Source of the DNA: SCTM01 sp965279655
GTDB taxonomy: Bacteria; Pseudomonadota; Alphaproteobacteria; Rhodospirillales; Rhodospirillaceae
Assembly (NCBI GenBank): GCA_965279655.1
Contig: OZ257255.1
Coordinates: forward strand, 3,286,001-3,350,000
Length of the DNA: 64,000 bases
Direction: 5' to 3'
Positions within the stretch are counted from its first letter, which is position 1; the number at the start of each line of letters is the position of its first letter. This document shows, piece by piece, positions 33,908-41,895 of the stretch. The notes below the pieces were generated by a model. It worked only from the letters and a program-made list of their open reading frames with translations. It searched no databases and was not told the origin of the DNA. The translations under genes and the position numbers were made by a program.

Positions 33908-35083
33908 CTAACCGAGGACGCCATCGCGGCGCAGGTCCGCGATCTGGGCGTCGGTGTAGCCCAACTCATCCAGCAAGGCGGGCGCATCCTCCCCCAACGC
34001 CGGGGCGTGGAAATCGATCTGGGCCGGCTCCTCCACGAAGCGGATCGGATTTCCGACGTGCTTGCGGCCGCCATCGTCCGTCAACAGCATGCCGCGTGCC
34101 GCCATGTGGGGATGCGCGAACGCTTCCGCCATGTCCAGCACCGGCGCCCAGCCCACGTCCAACTTCGAGAGGGCCTCGCTCCATTCGGCCTGCGTGCGCT
34201 GCTTGAACGTGTCGCGCAGGAACGCCTTCACCGGATCCTGCGCGATGCAATCGTCCGTCGCGCACAAGGGCGCGAGATCGAGCCGGCCGAGATAGCCGAG
34301 AAAATTCTCCACGAATTTCATTTCGCGGCCTGTGAGGGCGATATAGCGCCCGTCCTTCGTGGCATAGACGTTGTAGAACGCCGCGCCGCCGATGGAGCGG
34401 CCCGTGCGCGTCTCGGGCGCCTTGCCGCCGCTCAGCACCTGACCATTCAAATGGGCGGTGAACGACAGGATGGTGTCGTACATGGTGGCATCGACGTGAT
34501 CGCCCTGCCCGGTGATGGTGCGCCGGTAGAGCGCCATCAGCACACCGATCAGTCCCGCCATACCGGATGCCATGTCCGCGCCCGGCAGGCCCGGCACCAC
34601 CGGCACGCCGTCGCCGTTGTCGTTCAACGCAAGCGTTCCGGTGAGCGCCTGCGCGCCCATGTCGTGGGTGGCCTTGCTGGACAGCGGACCCGTGTAGCCG
34701 AAGGCCGAGACCGAGCAATAGATGATGCGCGGATTGCGCGCCTTGACGGCGGCATACCCCAGCCCGAGCCGGTCCATGACGCCCGGGCGGAAAGCTTCGA
34801 TGAAGACGTCCGCCGTTTCGGCGAGCTTGAGCAGGATCTCCATGCCCGCGGGCGTTTTCAGATTGAGCACAATGCTTTTCTTGCCGCGATGGAGGTTGCG
34901 GAACCAGATCGACTGCTCGCGGCCTGCATCATCGGTTTCGAACGGACCGTAGTGCCGGGAGGGCTCACCGCCGGGCGCCTCGACGCGGATCACCTCGGCG
35001 CCATGGTCGGACATCATCAGGCTGAGATGGGGTCCGGGCAGGTACATCGACAGATCGATGACGCGCAGGCCTTCGAGTTTCAT
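33908..35083 (-). CDS. CaiB/BaiF (family III) CoA-transferase, distal copy
   Basis: 391 residues. Family III motifs are visible: RVIDLSMYLPGPHLSLMMSDHGAEVIRVEAPGG, KSIVLNLKTPAGMEILLKLAETADVFIEAFRPGVMDRLG, and PGADMASGMAGLIGVLMAL with the catalytic Asp in GAD. Such enzymes move CoA between acyl groups, for example formyl, succinyl, carnitinyl or mesaconyl. It overlaps by one base with the second CoA-transferase upstream; the pair likely form a heteromeric enzyme or two steps. Together with the adjoining acyl-CoA dehydrogenase this implies activation and oxidation of a branched or dicarboxylic acid. Confidence 0.88.
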   Translation of the reverse strand: MKLEGLRVIDLSMYLPGPHLSLMMSDHGAEVIRVEAPGGEPSRHYGPFETDDAGREQSIWFRNLHRGKKSIVLNLKTPAGMEILLKLAETADVFIEAFRPGVMDRLGLGYAAVKARNPRIIYCSVSAFGYTGPLSSKATHDMGAQALTGTLALNDNGDGVPVVPGLPGADMASGMAGLIGVLMALYRRTITGQGDHVDATMYDTILSFTAHLNGQVLSGGKAPETRTGRSIGGAAFYNVYATKDGRYIALTGREMKFVENFLGYLGRLDLAPLCATDDCIAQDPVKAFLRDTFKQRTQAEWSEALSKLDVGWAPVLDMAEAFAHPHMAARGMLLTDDGGRKHVGNPIRFVEEPAQIDFHAPALGEDAPALLDELGYTDAQIADLRRDGVLG

Positions 35084-36282
35084 CAGACGATCACCTTTGC
35101 ATCGCGCAGCGCGGCAATCTGCGCGTCCGTCCGGCCGATCTCCCGTAGGATCGCGGCCGTGTCCGCGCCGAGCTTGGGCGCGTGTTTCGCCGGCAGCCGT
35201 TCGCCATCGAGCTTGATGGGGTTCGCCAGCGCGCGCATGTCCGTACGATCCGGATGCGGCACGGTCTTCACCATCCCGGTCTCGTCCAGGAACGGATTCT
35301 CCAGCGCCTGCGCCATGTCATAGACCGGACCGACCGGCACGACGCCCTTCAGCCGGTCGATCCATTCCGCCGTGGTTCGGGTCGAGAACACCGCATCGAG
35401 TTCCTTAGTCAGCGCATCGCGATTGGCGAGCCTCGCGGCGAGGTCGACAAAGCGCGGATCGGCGGCGAGGTCCGGTCGATCAATGGCCTTCGCCAGCAAG
35501 TCCCAGAACTTGGGATTCTGCGCCATCACGAAGATCCAGCCGTCCTTGGTTTTCAGAAGCTGGCTGGGTGTCACCGACGGATGCGCCCCGCGTGGCGCGC
35601 GGCCCGTGACGTGGCCTTCATTGAGATACCAGATGCCGGGATAGGTGAGTTGGTGGAGCGCTGTGTCCATCAAACTCAGATCGACGTCGCAGCCTTCACG
35701 CAGGACGCCGCTCTTCACGCCGTGGATCGCGGAGACGAGCGCGAACGCCATGGTCATGCCGGTCATGTAGTCGACCATCGACAGGCCGAAGCGCGCGGGC
35801 GGGCCATCCGGCTCGCCCGTGAGCGAGAGAAAGCCGGCCTCCGCCTGCATGAGGTAGTCATAGCCCGGCCAGTCGCCACGGCTGTTGTCGCGGCCATAGG
35901 CGGACAGGTGCGCGCAGACAATGCGCGGGTTGATCGCCTTCAGCGACGCGTAGTCGATGCCGAGCTTGGCCGGCTGACTGCCGCGCAGGTTATTCAGCAC
36001 CGCATCGACACCCTTGACCAAGTCGTGGAACACCGCGCGGCCTTCCGAGTGCTTGATGTCCAGCGCGAGACTGCGCTTGTTGAGATTAAGCGACTGGTAG
36101 AACTGGCTGTCGTCTGTCCCCAGGAAATACGGGCCGGTCTGGCGCGTGAAATCACCCCCGTTGGGGTTCTCGATCTTGATCACGTCCGCGCCCAGGTCGG
36201 CGAAGAACATGGAGCCGTAGGGGCCCGCTCCGAACGCCTCGAACGTCAAAATGCGGACGCCGGAGAGCGGCAGCACGGTCAT
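35083..36282 (-). CDS. CaiB/BaiF (family III) CoA-transferase, proximal copy
   Basis: 399 residues with the same architecture: RILTFEAFGAGPYGSMFFADLGADVIKIENPNG, RSLALDIKHSEGRAVFHDLVKGVDAVLNNLRG, and LSMVDYMTGMTMAFALVSAIHGV carrying the catalytic Asp (VDYMTG). The C-terminal GEIGRTDAQIAALRDAKV-type tail is typical. It overlaps the upstream acyl-CoA dehydrogenase by four bases and the downstream copy by one base, giving one coupled operon. Paired CaiB-type genes with an acyl-CoA dehydrogenase resemble catabolic modules for acids activated by CoA transfer from succinyl-CoA; the acid is unknown. Confidence 0.88.
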   Translation of the reverse strand: MTVLPLSGVRILTFEAFGAGPYGSMFFADLGADVIKIENPNGGDFTRQTGPYFLGTDDSQFYQSLNLNKRSLALDIKHSEGRAVFHDLVKGVDAVLNNLRGSQPAKLGIDYASLKAINPRIVCAHLSAYGRDNSRGDWPGYDYLMQAEAGFLSLTGEPDGPPARFGLSMVDYMTGMTMAFALVSAIHGVKSGVLREGCDVDLSLMDTALHQLTYPGIWYLNEGHVTGRAPRGAHPSVTPSQLLKTKDGWIFVMAQNPKFWDLLAKAIDRPDLAADPRFVDLAARLANRDALTKELDAVFSTRTTAEWIDRLKGVVPVGPVYDMAQALENPFLDETGMVKTVPHPDRTDMRALANPIKLDGERLPAKHAPKLGADTAAILREIGRTDAQIAALRDAKVIV

Positions 36283-37427
36283 GCCGGGTTCCGCTCGATC
36301 AGCTGGCGCGCGATGATGATGCGCTGCATCTCGTTGGTGCCCTCGCCGATGGTCATCAGCGGGGCATCTCGATACAGCCGCTCGATGATGAATTCTTTCG
36401 AGTAGCCATAGCCGCCATGGATGCGCATGGCCTCGAGGGAGTTTTCCACCGCCGCTTCGGACGCGAAATACTTCGCCATGCCGGCTTCCATGTCGCAGCG
36501 GCGGCCTTCGTCATAGGCGCGGGCCGCACTTTCGACCAATAAACGCGCCGCCTCGGTGCGCGTCGCCATTTCGCCGAGCTTCAGCTGGATGGCCTGGTGC
36601 TGCGCGATGGGCTTGCCGAAGGTCTTGCGCTGCTGGGCATAGCGCACGGATTCCATCAATGCGCGGCTGGCGATGCCGACGCCGCGCGCGGCGACATTGA
36701 TGCGCCCCAGTTCCAGCCCGCCGACGGTCTGATGAAAGCCCTTGCCCTCCACCCCGCCGATCAGGTTCGCCGCAGGAACGCGATAGTTGTCGAACACCAG
36801 TTCGGCGGAATCGATGCCCTTGTAGCCAAGCTTCTCGAGCTTGCGCGAGACCGTGAACCCGGGCCCCTTCTCGACGATGAACAGGCTCATGCCCCGCCGG
36901 GGCGGATCGGCGCTTGGGTCGGTCTTCACCAGGAGCGAGAAGCAATTGCCTTCGATGCCGTTGGTGATCCAGGTCTTGGTGCCGTTGATGACGTAGTGGT
37001 CGCCATCCTTCACCGCGCGGGTACGGATGCCTTGCAGGTCGGTGCCGGCGTCCGGCTCCGTGAGGCCGACGCCGCCGCGCAGTTCGCCGGTACAGAAGCG
37101 CGGCAGGAACTGCTTCTTCTGGGCCTCGGTGCCGAACTTCTCGACGCACATCGCCATCATCAAATGCGAGTTGAAGATGCCGGTGAGCGACATCCACTCC
37201 TCGGAGATCATGGTCACGATCCGGGCATAGAGGCTGGCGGACAATCCCAACCCGCCCCACTCCGGCGCGATCACGGCGCCGAACAGGCCCAACTCCTTCA
37301 TCTGCGCCACCATGTCGGTGGGATAGATGTCGTCGTGCTCCAGGCGCATGGCATGGGGCGCCACGTCGCGCGCGAGCCACTTGGCGATGGAATCGAGGAT
37401 GATCTGGTCTTCGTTATTTGACGTCAT
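36279..37427 (-). CDS. Acyl-CoA dehydrogenase
   Basis: 382 residues, the standard length. FAD-contacting VGLTEPDAGTDLQGIRTRA and WITNGIEGNCFSLLVKTD, the C-terminal HGGYGYSKEFIIERLYRDA and the catalytic Glu in IGEGTNEMQRIIIAR (position of Glu376 in the medium-chain enzyme) are all present. It oxidises an acyl-CoA at C2-C3 and passes electrons to ETF. First gene of the operon that continues with two CaiB-type transferases and a DUF72 gene, so its substrate is likely produced by those transferases. Its promoter lies in the 142-base gap to the divergent phosphoesterase gene. Confidence 0.92.
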   Translation of the reverse strand: MTSNNEDQIILDSIAKWLARDVAPHAMRLEHDDIYPTDMVAQMKELGLFGAVIAPEWGGLGLSASLYARIVTMISEEWMSLTGIFNSHLMMAMCVEKFGTEAQKKQFLPRFCTGELRGGVGLTEPDAGTDLQGIRTRAVKDGDHYVINGTKTWITNGIEGNCFSLLVKTDPSADPPRRGMSLFIVEKGPGFTVSRKLEKLGYKGIDSAELVFDNYRVPAANLIGGVEGKGFHQTVGGLELGRINVAARGVGIASRALMESVRYAQQRKTFGKPIAQHQAIQLKLGEMATRTEAARLLVESAARAYDEGRRCDMEAGMAKYFASEAAVENSLEAMRIHGGYGYSKEFIIERLYRDAPLMTIGEGTNEMQRIIIARQLIERNPA

Positions 37428-37569
37428 GGCGGCACCGGTGTCTGAGGTGCCGCAGGGTTGGTCAGGATCGCGTGAGCGTCAAGGCTTCACAATTGCCCCG
37501 CGATGAACAGGGTGGACAAGCCCCGCGCCACCTCGTTTATTGCCGGGAACCCAAAATAGGAGCGCGTGG

Positions 37570-38730
37570 GTGTCGGCCTTTATCACGATGTTTCTGACGG
37601 TCCTGGCGCTCGGAAACCTGTACGCCGGCTGGCGGGTGATCGCCCGCTGGCCCTGGGCGGCGCAACATCCGGTGCTGGCCTATGGCGTGGTGCTGATCGT
37701 CTTCCTGCTGCAACTGGTGGGGCCTTTCGGCGACCGCCTGTGGTTCCCGCGCTGGCGCGACGAACTGGGCCTGGGCGCGCTGGCCGAGGCCTTGGACTGG
37801 ATTTCCTACACCACCCTCGGCGCGGTCTCGACGTTGATCCTTGTCGCGGTCTCGGCGGATGCCGTCACCTGGGTATGGAAGCTGATCGCCCCGCCGGCGA
37901 ACGTCGTGGACTTCAACCGCCGCACGGTGCTGGCGATGGGTGCGGCGACCTTGGGCGCGACCGTTCTCGGTGTGGCGCAGGCGCGGATCGGTCTGCAGGT
38001 GAAGCAGGTACAGATACCGTTGAAGAACCTCCCCGCGCGCTTCGAGGGATTCACCATCGCCCAGATCTCCGACCTTCACGTCGGCCCCACCATCAGGCGC
38101 GGCTTTGTGCAGCAGGTCGTGAACAAGGTGGCGGCGCTGAAGGCGGATATGATCGCGCTCACCGGCGACTTCTCCGACGGACGTGTCGAAGAACTCGCGG
38201 AGCACATGGCGCCGATCGGCCAGCTGACCGCGCCGCACGGCATGTACTTCATCACCGGCAACCACGAGTACTTCTGGGACCCGCAAGGGTGGATCGACCA
38301 CTTCCGCACGCTTGGCGCGCGGGTGCTGCTCAACGAGCACGAGGTTATACGTCGGGACGACGAGGCCATCCTGCTCGCGGGCGTGACGGATTATTCCACC
38401 CGCTCCGGACGCGGACCCCATGCATCGAGCGCGGCGCGCGCGCTTGAGGGTGCGCCGGAGGGGTTGACCAAGATCATGCTAGCGCACCAACCGGCGAGCT
38501 ACGAGGACACCCATGCGGCGGGTTTTGACCTGCAGCTCTCGGGGCATACGCACTCGGGACAGTACTTCCCCTTCACACTGCTGATCGGGCTCTTCCACCG
38601 GTACGCCGCCGGCTTGAACCGCCACAAGGACATGTGGATCTACGTCAATCGCGGCACCGCCTACTGGGGCCCGCCGCTGCGCACGGCCAATGCGCCGGAG
38701 ATCACCCTGCTCAAACTGACGCGCGCTTGA
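37570..38730 (+). CDS. Membrane-anchored metallophosphoesterase (YkuE/YaeI-like)
   Basis: 386 residues from GTG 37570, which has AGGAG seven bases upstream; ATG 37588 and TTG 37540 are less supported. Four N-terminal membrane helices (about 1-130) precede a calcineurin-like domain with the full metal set: IAQISDLHVG, ALTGDFSDG, FITGNHEYFWD, LAHQP and LSGHTHSGQYFP. Relatives hydrolyse phosphodiester or pyrophosphate bonds in lipids such as UDP-diacylglucosamine, or envelope intermediates. The active site should face the cytoplasm or periplasm close to the membrane. Its 3' end overlaps the GST gene by 20 bases. Confidence 0.85.
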   Translation: MSAFITMFLTVLALGNLYAGWRVIARWPWAAQHPVLAYGVVLIVFLLQLVGPFGDRLWFPRWRDELGLGALAEALDWISYTTLGAVSTLILVAVSADAVTWVWKLIAPPANVVDFNRRTVLAMGAATLGATVLGVAQARIGLQVKQVQIPLKNLPARFEGFTIAQISDLHVGPTIRRGFVQQVVNKVAALKADMIALTGDFSDGRVEELAEHMAPIGQLTAPHGMYFITGNHEYFWDPQGWIDHFRTLGARVLLNEHEVIRRDDEAILLAGVTDYSTRSGRGPHASSAARALEGAPEGLTKIMLAHQPASYEDTHAAGFDLQLSGHTHSGQYFPFTLLIGLFHRYAAGLNRHKDMWIYVNRGTAYWGPPLRTANAPEITLLKLTRA

Positions 38731-39370
38731 GGTCTGCCGCGGCGAAATACGCCATCTGATCGGCATGCGCCTTCTTGAAGGCCGGGCGTGCGGTGGCACG
38801 AGCGACATATTGGCGGCAAGCGGGAAAGTCCGCGAGCCCGTCGAACCGATCGACCAGGCGCAACACATCCGCCATGAGAATGTCGGCGATGGAGAACGCT
38901 CCGGCCAACCATTCGCGCCCCGCCAGTACCGGCTCCAGATGCTTGAGTCGGGAGTCCTTGAGGAACCCGTCGAAGAATTTGAAGCCCGGCGTATCGCCCG
39001 TGTTCCCGGTGAAGTGAAACAGGGACCAGGGCAGGCCCGCCATCTCGACGGAATTGAGCGCGGCGAATACCCATTCCTGTACCTCGCTGCGCCCACGCGC
39101 GTCGGTCGGCATCAGTTTTGCGCTGCGTTGGCCGAGATGAAGGAGAATCGCGCCGCTCTCGAAGATCGATAAGTCTCCGTCGGTCAAATACGGCACCTGA
39201 CCGAACGGCTGGTGCGCAAAATGCTCGGCATTGCGGGCCTCAAACGGTACCCCTTGAACGCGATAGGGCAGCCCCGCCTCTTCCAAGGCCCAACACACGC
39301 GTATGTCCCGCACAAAACCCCGCGGGGCTTCCGGAACCCAATCGAAGGTCGTGACGATCAGTTCGCCCAT
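38711..39370 (-). CDS. Glutathione S-transferase family protein
   Basis: 219 residues. Thioredoxin-like N-terminal domain with VCWALEEAGLPYRVQGVPF, the GSH-binding QVPYLTDGDLSIFESGAILLHL (cis-Pro and ESGA), and a helical C-terminal domain with FSIADILMADVLRLVDRFDG. The usual active Ser/Tyr/Cys at the first strand is not clear (DWVPEAPRG). Conjugation or dehalogenation of a toxic compound is the likely role. Third gene of arsR-SRPBCC-GST, overlapping the SRPBCC gene by one base. Confidence 0.85.
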   Translation of the reverse strand: MGELIVTTFDWVPEAPRGFVRDIRVCWALEEAGLPYRVQGVPFEARNAEHFAHQPFGQVPYLTDGDLSIFESGAILLHLGQRSAKLMPTDARGRSEVQEWVFAALNSVEMAGLPWSLFHFTGNTGDTPGFKFFDGFLKDSRLKHLEPVLAGREWLAGAFSIADILMADVLRLVDRFDGLADFPACRQYVARATARPAFKKAHADQMAYFAAADLKRASV

Positions 39371-39801
39371 CAGGCTGCTCCTGCAAAATGACGTTCCAGC
39401 TTATCGAGCGCGCCGGTCCAGCCGTGTTTGTGGCTGGCACGGGTCTCTTCATTGGCGAGCAGCGCGTGCGTGAACGTGAGCTCGGTGCCCTGGGGGATTG
39501 GCCGCAGCGTGACTTCGACACGGCTCTCGCCCGGATCCTCGCCGTCCTTCCAGCGCCACGTCATGACGAGGCGGTCGGGCTTCGCGATCTCGAGATAGGT
39601 CCCGAAGCATTCGTGCTCGCTGTTGTCGAGCATGCGGAAGCGCACGCGAAACGCGCCGCCGACACGCGCGTCCGCTTCGGCGATCAACACAGGCCCGGCA
39701 TCCGGCCCCATCCAACTGCGCAGGCCCTCGGGCGTGATCAACGCGTCGAAGACGATCGACGGCCGTGCCGCGATCTTGCGAACGAGCGTAACGCTGGTCA
39801 T
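39370..39801 (-). CDS. SRPBCC (AHSA1/CalC-type) domain protein
   Basis: 143 residues. Typical elements: VTLVRKIAARPSIVFDALITPEGLRSWMG at the start, VGGAFRVRFRM, GTYLEIAKPDRLVMTWRWKDG, and a C-terminal TRASHKHGWTGALDKLERHF helix. The domain forms a hydrophobic pocket and has been linked to binding of lipophilic ligands; it is a common partner of ArsR regulators and GSTs. It starts six bases after the arsR stop, so the pair is co-transcribed. No catalytic residue is assigned. Confidence 0.88.
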   Translation of the reverse strand: MTSVTLVRKIAARPSIVFDALITPEGLRSWMGPDAGPVLIAEADARVGGAFRVRFRMLDNSEHECFGTYLEIAKPDRLVMTWRWKDGEDPGESRVEVTLRPIPQGTELTFTHALLANEETRASHKHGWTGALDKLERHFAGAA

Positions 39802-39806
39802 CGGGT

Positions 39807-40154
39807 CTACTTCCTTGCTTCAGCTTCCTTGCGCTCCGCGTAGGCCGCGAGACGATCCAGACTCGCCGACCAGAAGCGTTCGTAGCGGTGAAGCCATTCC
39901 ATCGCGGCCCTCATGGGATCGGGGGAAAGACGCACCGTGACCGTGCGCCCGGCCTTGGTGCGGGTGATCAGGCCCGCGTCGTTCAGCACGTCCAGGTGCT
40001 TCATCACCGCCGGCAGCTTGATATCGAAGGGAGCCGCGAGGTCGCTGATGGAGGCCCCCTCCTCGACCCGCTCCAGCCGCGCGAGAATGGCCCGCCGGGT
40101 GGGATCGGCGAGGGCCGCGAAGGTACGGTCGAGGCGTTCTGAATACTTCACCAT
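39807..40154 (-). CDS. ArsR family transcriptional repressor
   Basis: 115 residues. The winged helix is complete: TFAALADPTRRAILARLERVEEGASISDLAAPFDIKLPAVMKHLDVLNDAGLITRTKAGRTVTVRL. No metal-binding Cys pair is visible, so it belongs to the metal-independent ArsR group that partners SRPBCC proteins. Its ATG at 40154 lies inside a perfect 24-base inverted repeat that also covers the -10, so it is autoregulated. The predicted transcript starts at or next to the ATG with no room for a ribosome-binding site, implying leaderless translation. Confidence 0.93.
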   Translation of the reverse strand: MVKYSERLDRTFAALADPTRRAILARLERVEEGASISDLAAPFDIKLPAVMKHLDVLNDAGLITRTKAGRTVTVRLSPDPMRAAMEWLHRYERFWSASLDRLAAYAERKEAEARK

Positions 40155-40166
40155 ATAGTGAAGTAT
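40143..40166. promoter_or_regulatory. ArsR operator, perfect inverted repeat over start codon and -10
   Basis: Arms ATACTTCAC and GTGAAGTAT pair over nine bases around a six-base centre CATATA. It covers the arsR start codon (40152-40154) and five of six bases of the -10. This is the expected 12-2-12-like layout of an ArsR-family operator with strong autorepression. Confidence 0.8.
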
Positions 40167-40191
40167 ATGGGAGGCCGGTCTGGGGAGTCAA
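40162..40191 (-). promoter_or_regulatory. Promoter of the arsR operon
   Basis: On the minus strand: -35 TTGACT (40191-40186), 18-base spacer, -10 TATACT (40167-40162; 5 of 6 to consensus). The ATG begins eight bases after the -10, so transcription starts at or next to it. Confidence 0.75.
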
Positions 40192-40207
40192 TCCCCGCCG
40201 CTATGAT

Positions 40208-40609
40208 TTATTTCTGCGCGAAGCTGAAGTGCTTATGGCCGAGATAACTGGTGAAGATCGGCGCGGCGACGCCGATGACGTGGGCCACATCCTCCGGGTG
40301 CCAAGCGAAGCCGACCGCGGGGAACAGATAATCCGCCAAGCCGACGGAGATCACGAACACCTGGATCACGCCGGCTACGTTCACGAGTGCGAAACGGCCA
40401 TACTCCTCGGCGCGGCTGCGGCCGGATTTCTGGAACACGAATAGCCGCGCCAGTGTCCAGGCGGTCGTCATCCCGATGAGATAGGCGACCACGATCGCCG
40501 CCTCGTACGGCATGGCGCGAGACAGCAGATAGCGGCTGAGAATGTTCACGCCCGCGGCGATGCCGCCGGTGAGCAGGAAGGCCCAGAACTGGCGATCCTT
40601 GAACGGCAC
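40208..40609 (-). CDS. GtrA family membrane protein (Rv3789-like)
   Basis: 133 residues with four membrane helices. GtrA signatures: FWAFLLTGGIAAGVNILSRYLLS, YEAAIVVAYLIGMTTAWTLARLFVFQKSG, YGRFALVNVAGVIQVF and the end GHKHFSFAQK (family F.H..FSF). GtrA proteins sit with polyprenyl-phosphate sugars and are proposed to help translocate them; the mycobacterial one, Rv3789, lies beside dprE1/dprE2 and takes part in arabinan synthesis. Here it ends the six-gene dprE operon, overlapping the oxidoreductase gene by one base. I infer it moves or hands over the lipid-linked arabinose made by the operon. Confidence 0.87.
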   Translation of the reverse strand: MPFKDRQFWAFLLTGGIAAGVNILSRYLLSRAMPYEAAIVVAYLIGMTTAWTLARLFVFQKSGRSRAEEYGRFALVNVAGVIQVFVISVGLADYLFPAVGFAWHPEDVAHVIGVAAPIFTSYLGHKHFSFAQK

Positions 40610-41892
40610 TAGGCCACCCGCGCGGCCATTTCCGCGGCGATGCGTACGCCTTCGGAAATGCCGCGATCCTCGGGGTAGTACGTGGATGTGTCGGCGATCT
40701 GCAGGCCTTGCACGATGCCGTGGGTCGCCGGCAGCATGTCGAGGAAGCCCGGCGGGCAGATCGGCTGCGCATACTTGAGCCGCCCGAGGGAGGACGCGAT
40801 GCGATCCGAATCTTGCAGCGTCGGATTGAGCCGCTTGAGATAGCCGAAGGATTCCTCGATCAGCGCCGCGTCGGACCAGGCGAACTTCGGATGAGTCACC
40901 GGCATGTAGTACGGCACGAAGACCACATGGGCGTCGCCGACCGGGCGCAGATTGGAGAATGCGACGATGCCCGGAACGGAGATGGCATCGTCATTGATGT
41001 TCACCCAGAAGTGCGGCGTGACGGCCTTCTTGAGTTTGTGCACCACACAGACCACGCCGATGTTCTCGAGCTTGGTGTAAGCCGCCTTCACATCCGCCGG
41101 CAGGCCGGGGATGAGGCGCGGCACCAGCGGCATCGGCACGGTTGAGATCACGGCATCGAACGGGCGTCTTTCGCCGCCGGCGGTCACGGCGGTCACCGCG
41201 TTGCCCTCGATATGCACCTCGCTCGCCGGGCAGCCGAGATGGATGCGGCCGTTCATCGTCGTGATGCGCTCCACCAAGCGCTTCACCAACGTCTCGGAAC
41301 CGCCCTCGATGTAGCCCAGTTCCTCTTGGAACAGATTGCGCCGCGACGTGCCGACCCGCTTCAGGCGCGTCCACATCCAGGCGGCGGAAACCTTGTGACT
41401 GTATTCGAAGAACTTCAGTGCGAGCAGCTTTTCCCAAAGCACCTTCCAGCCGTGCTCGCCGCACCAGCCCTTAAGCCATTCCTCCGCTGTGATCTTGTCG
41501 AGCTTCGACCAGTCGTTGCGCTTGGTGGCGAGGAAGGCCATCAGGCCGTAGCGGAACTTGTCGATCAGCCCGAGGTGCGGAAACGTCAGCAGCGAGATGG
41601 GATCGCCCCAGGGGTAGTGCTTGCCGTGATAGAAGTAGCCCATGGACGTGGGCACCCAGCGCATGGCGTCGCCGAGGCCCAACTCGGCCAACAGCGCGAA
41701 TGTCGGGGCATCGGCTTTGCAGACGAAATGGTAGAAGCGCTCGATGCTGAGGCCGTCCAGATCGAAGTGCGCGGCCATGCCGCCGGCCACGGTGTCCGCC
41801 TCAAACACCTCCACCGCATGCCCGCGCTTGGTGAGGAAGTACGCCGCCGCGAGGCCCATGGCCCCGGCGCCGATAACGGCCACGCGGCTCAT
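40609..41892 (-). CDS. FAD-dependent amine-oxidase/protoporphyrinogen-oxidase-like protein
   Basis: 427 residues. The N-terminus RVAVIGAGAMGLAAAYFLTKRGHAVEVFEADTVAGGMAA is a complete FAD/NAD Rossmann site, and the C-terminal GIVQGLQIADTSTYYPEDRGISEGVRIAAEMA is the closing FAD motif. The middle matches no enzyme of known substrate; it resembles the large group containing UDP-galactopyranose mutase and protoporphyrinogen oxidase. Fourth flavin or NAD enzyme in the operon with DprE1, DprE2 and the epimerase. A sugar or polyprenyl oxidation-reduction step is plausible but unproven. It starts three bases after the epimerase stop codon. Confidence 0.75.
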   Translation of the reverse strand: MSRVAVIGAGAMGLAAAYFLTKRGHAVEVFEADTVAGGMAAHFDLDGLSIERFYHFVCKADAPTFALLAELGLGDAMRWVPTSMGYFYHGKHYPWGDPISLLTFPHLGLIDKFRYGLMAFLATKRNDWSKLDKITAEEWLKGWCGEHGWKVLWEKLLALKFFEYSHKVSAAWMWTRLKRVGTSRRNLFQEELGYIEGGSETLVKRLVERITTMNGRIHLGCPASEVHIEGNAVTAVTAGGERRPFDAVISTVPMPLVPRLIPGLPADVKAAYTKLENIGVVCVVHKLKKAVTPHFWVNINDDAISVPGIVAFSNLRPVGDAHVVFVPYYMPVTHPKFAWSDAALIEESFGYLKRLNPTLQDSDRIASSLGRLKYAQPICPPGFLDMLPATHGIVQGLQIADTSTYYPEDRGISEGVRIAAEMAARVA

Positions 41893-41895
41893 CGC

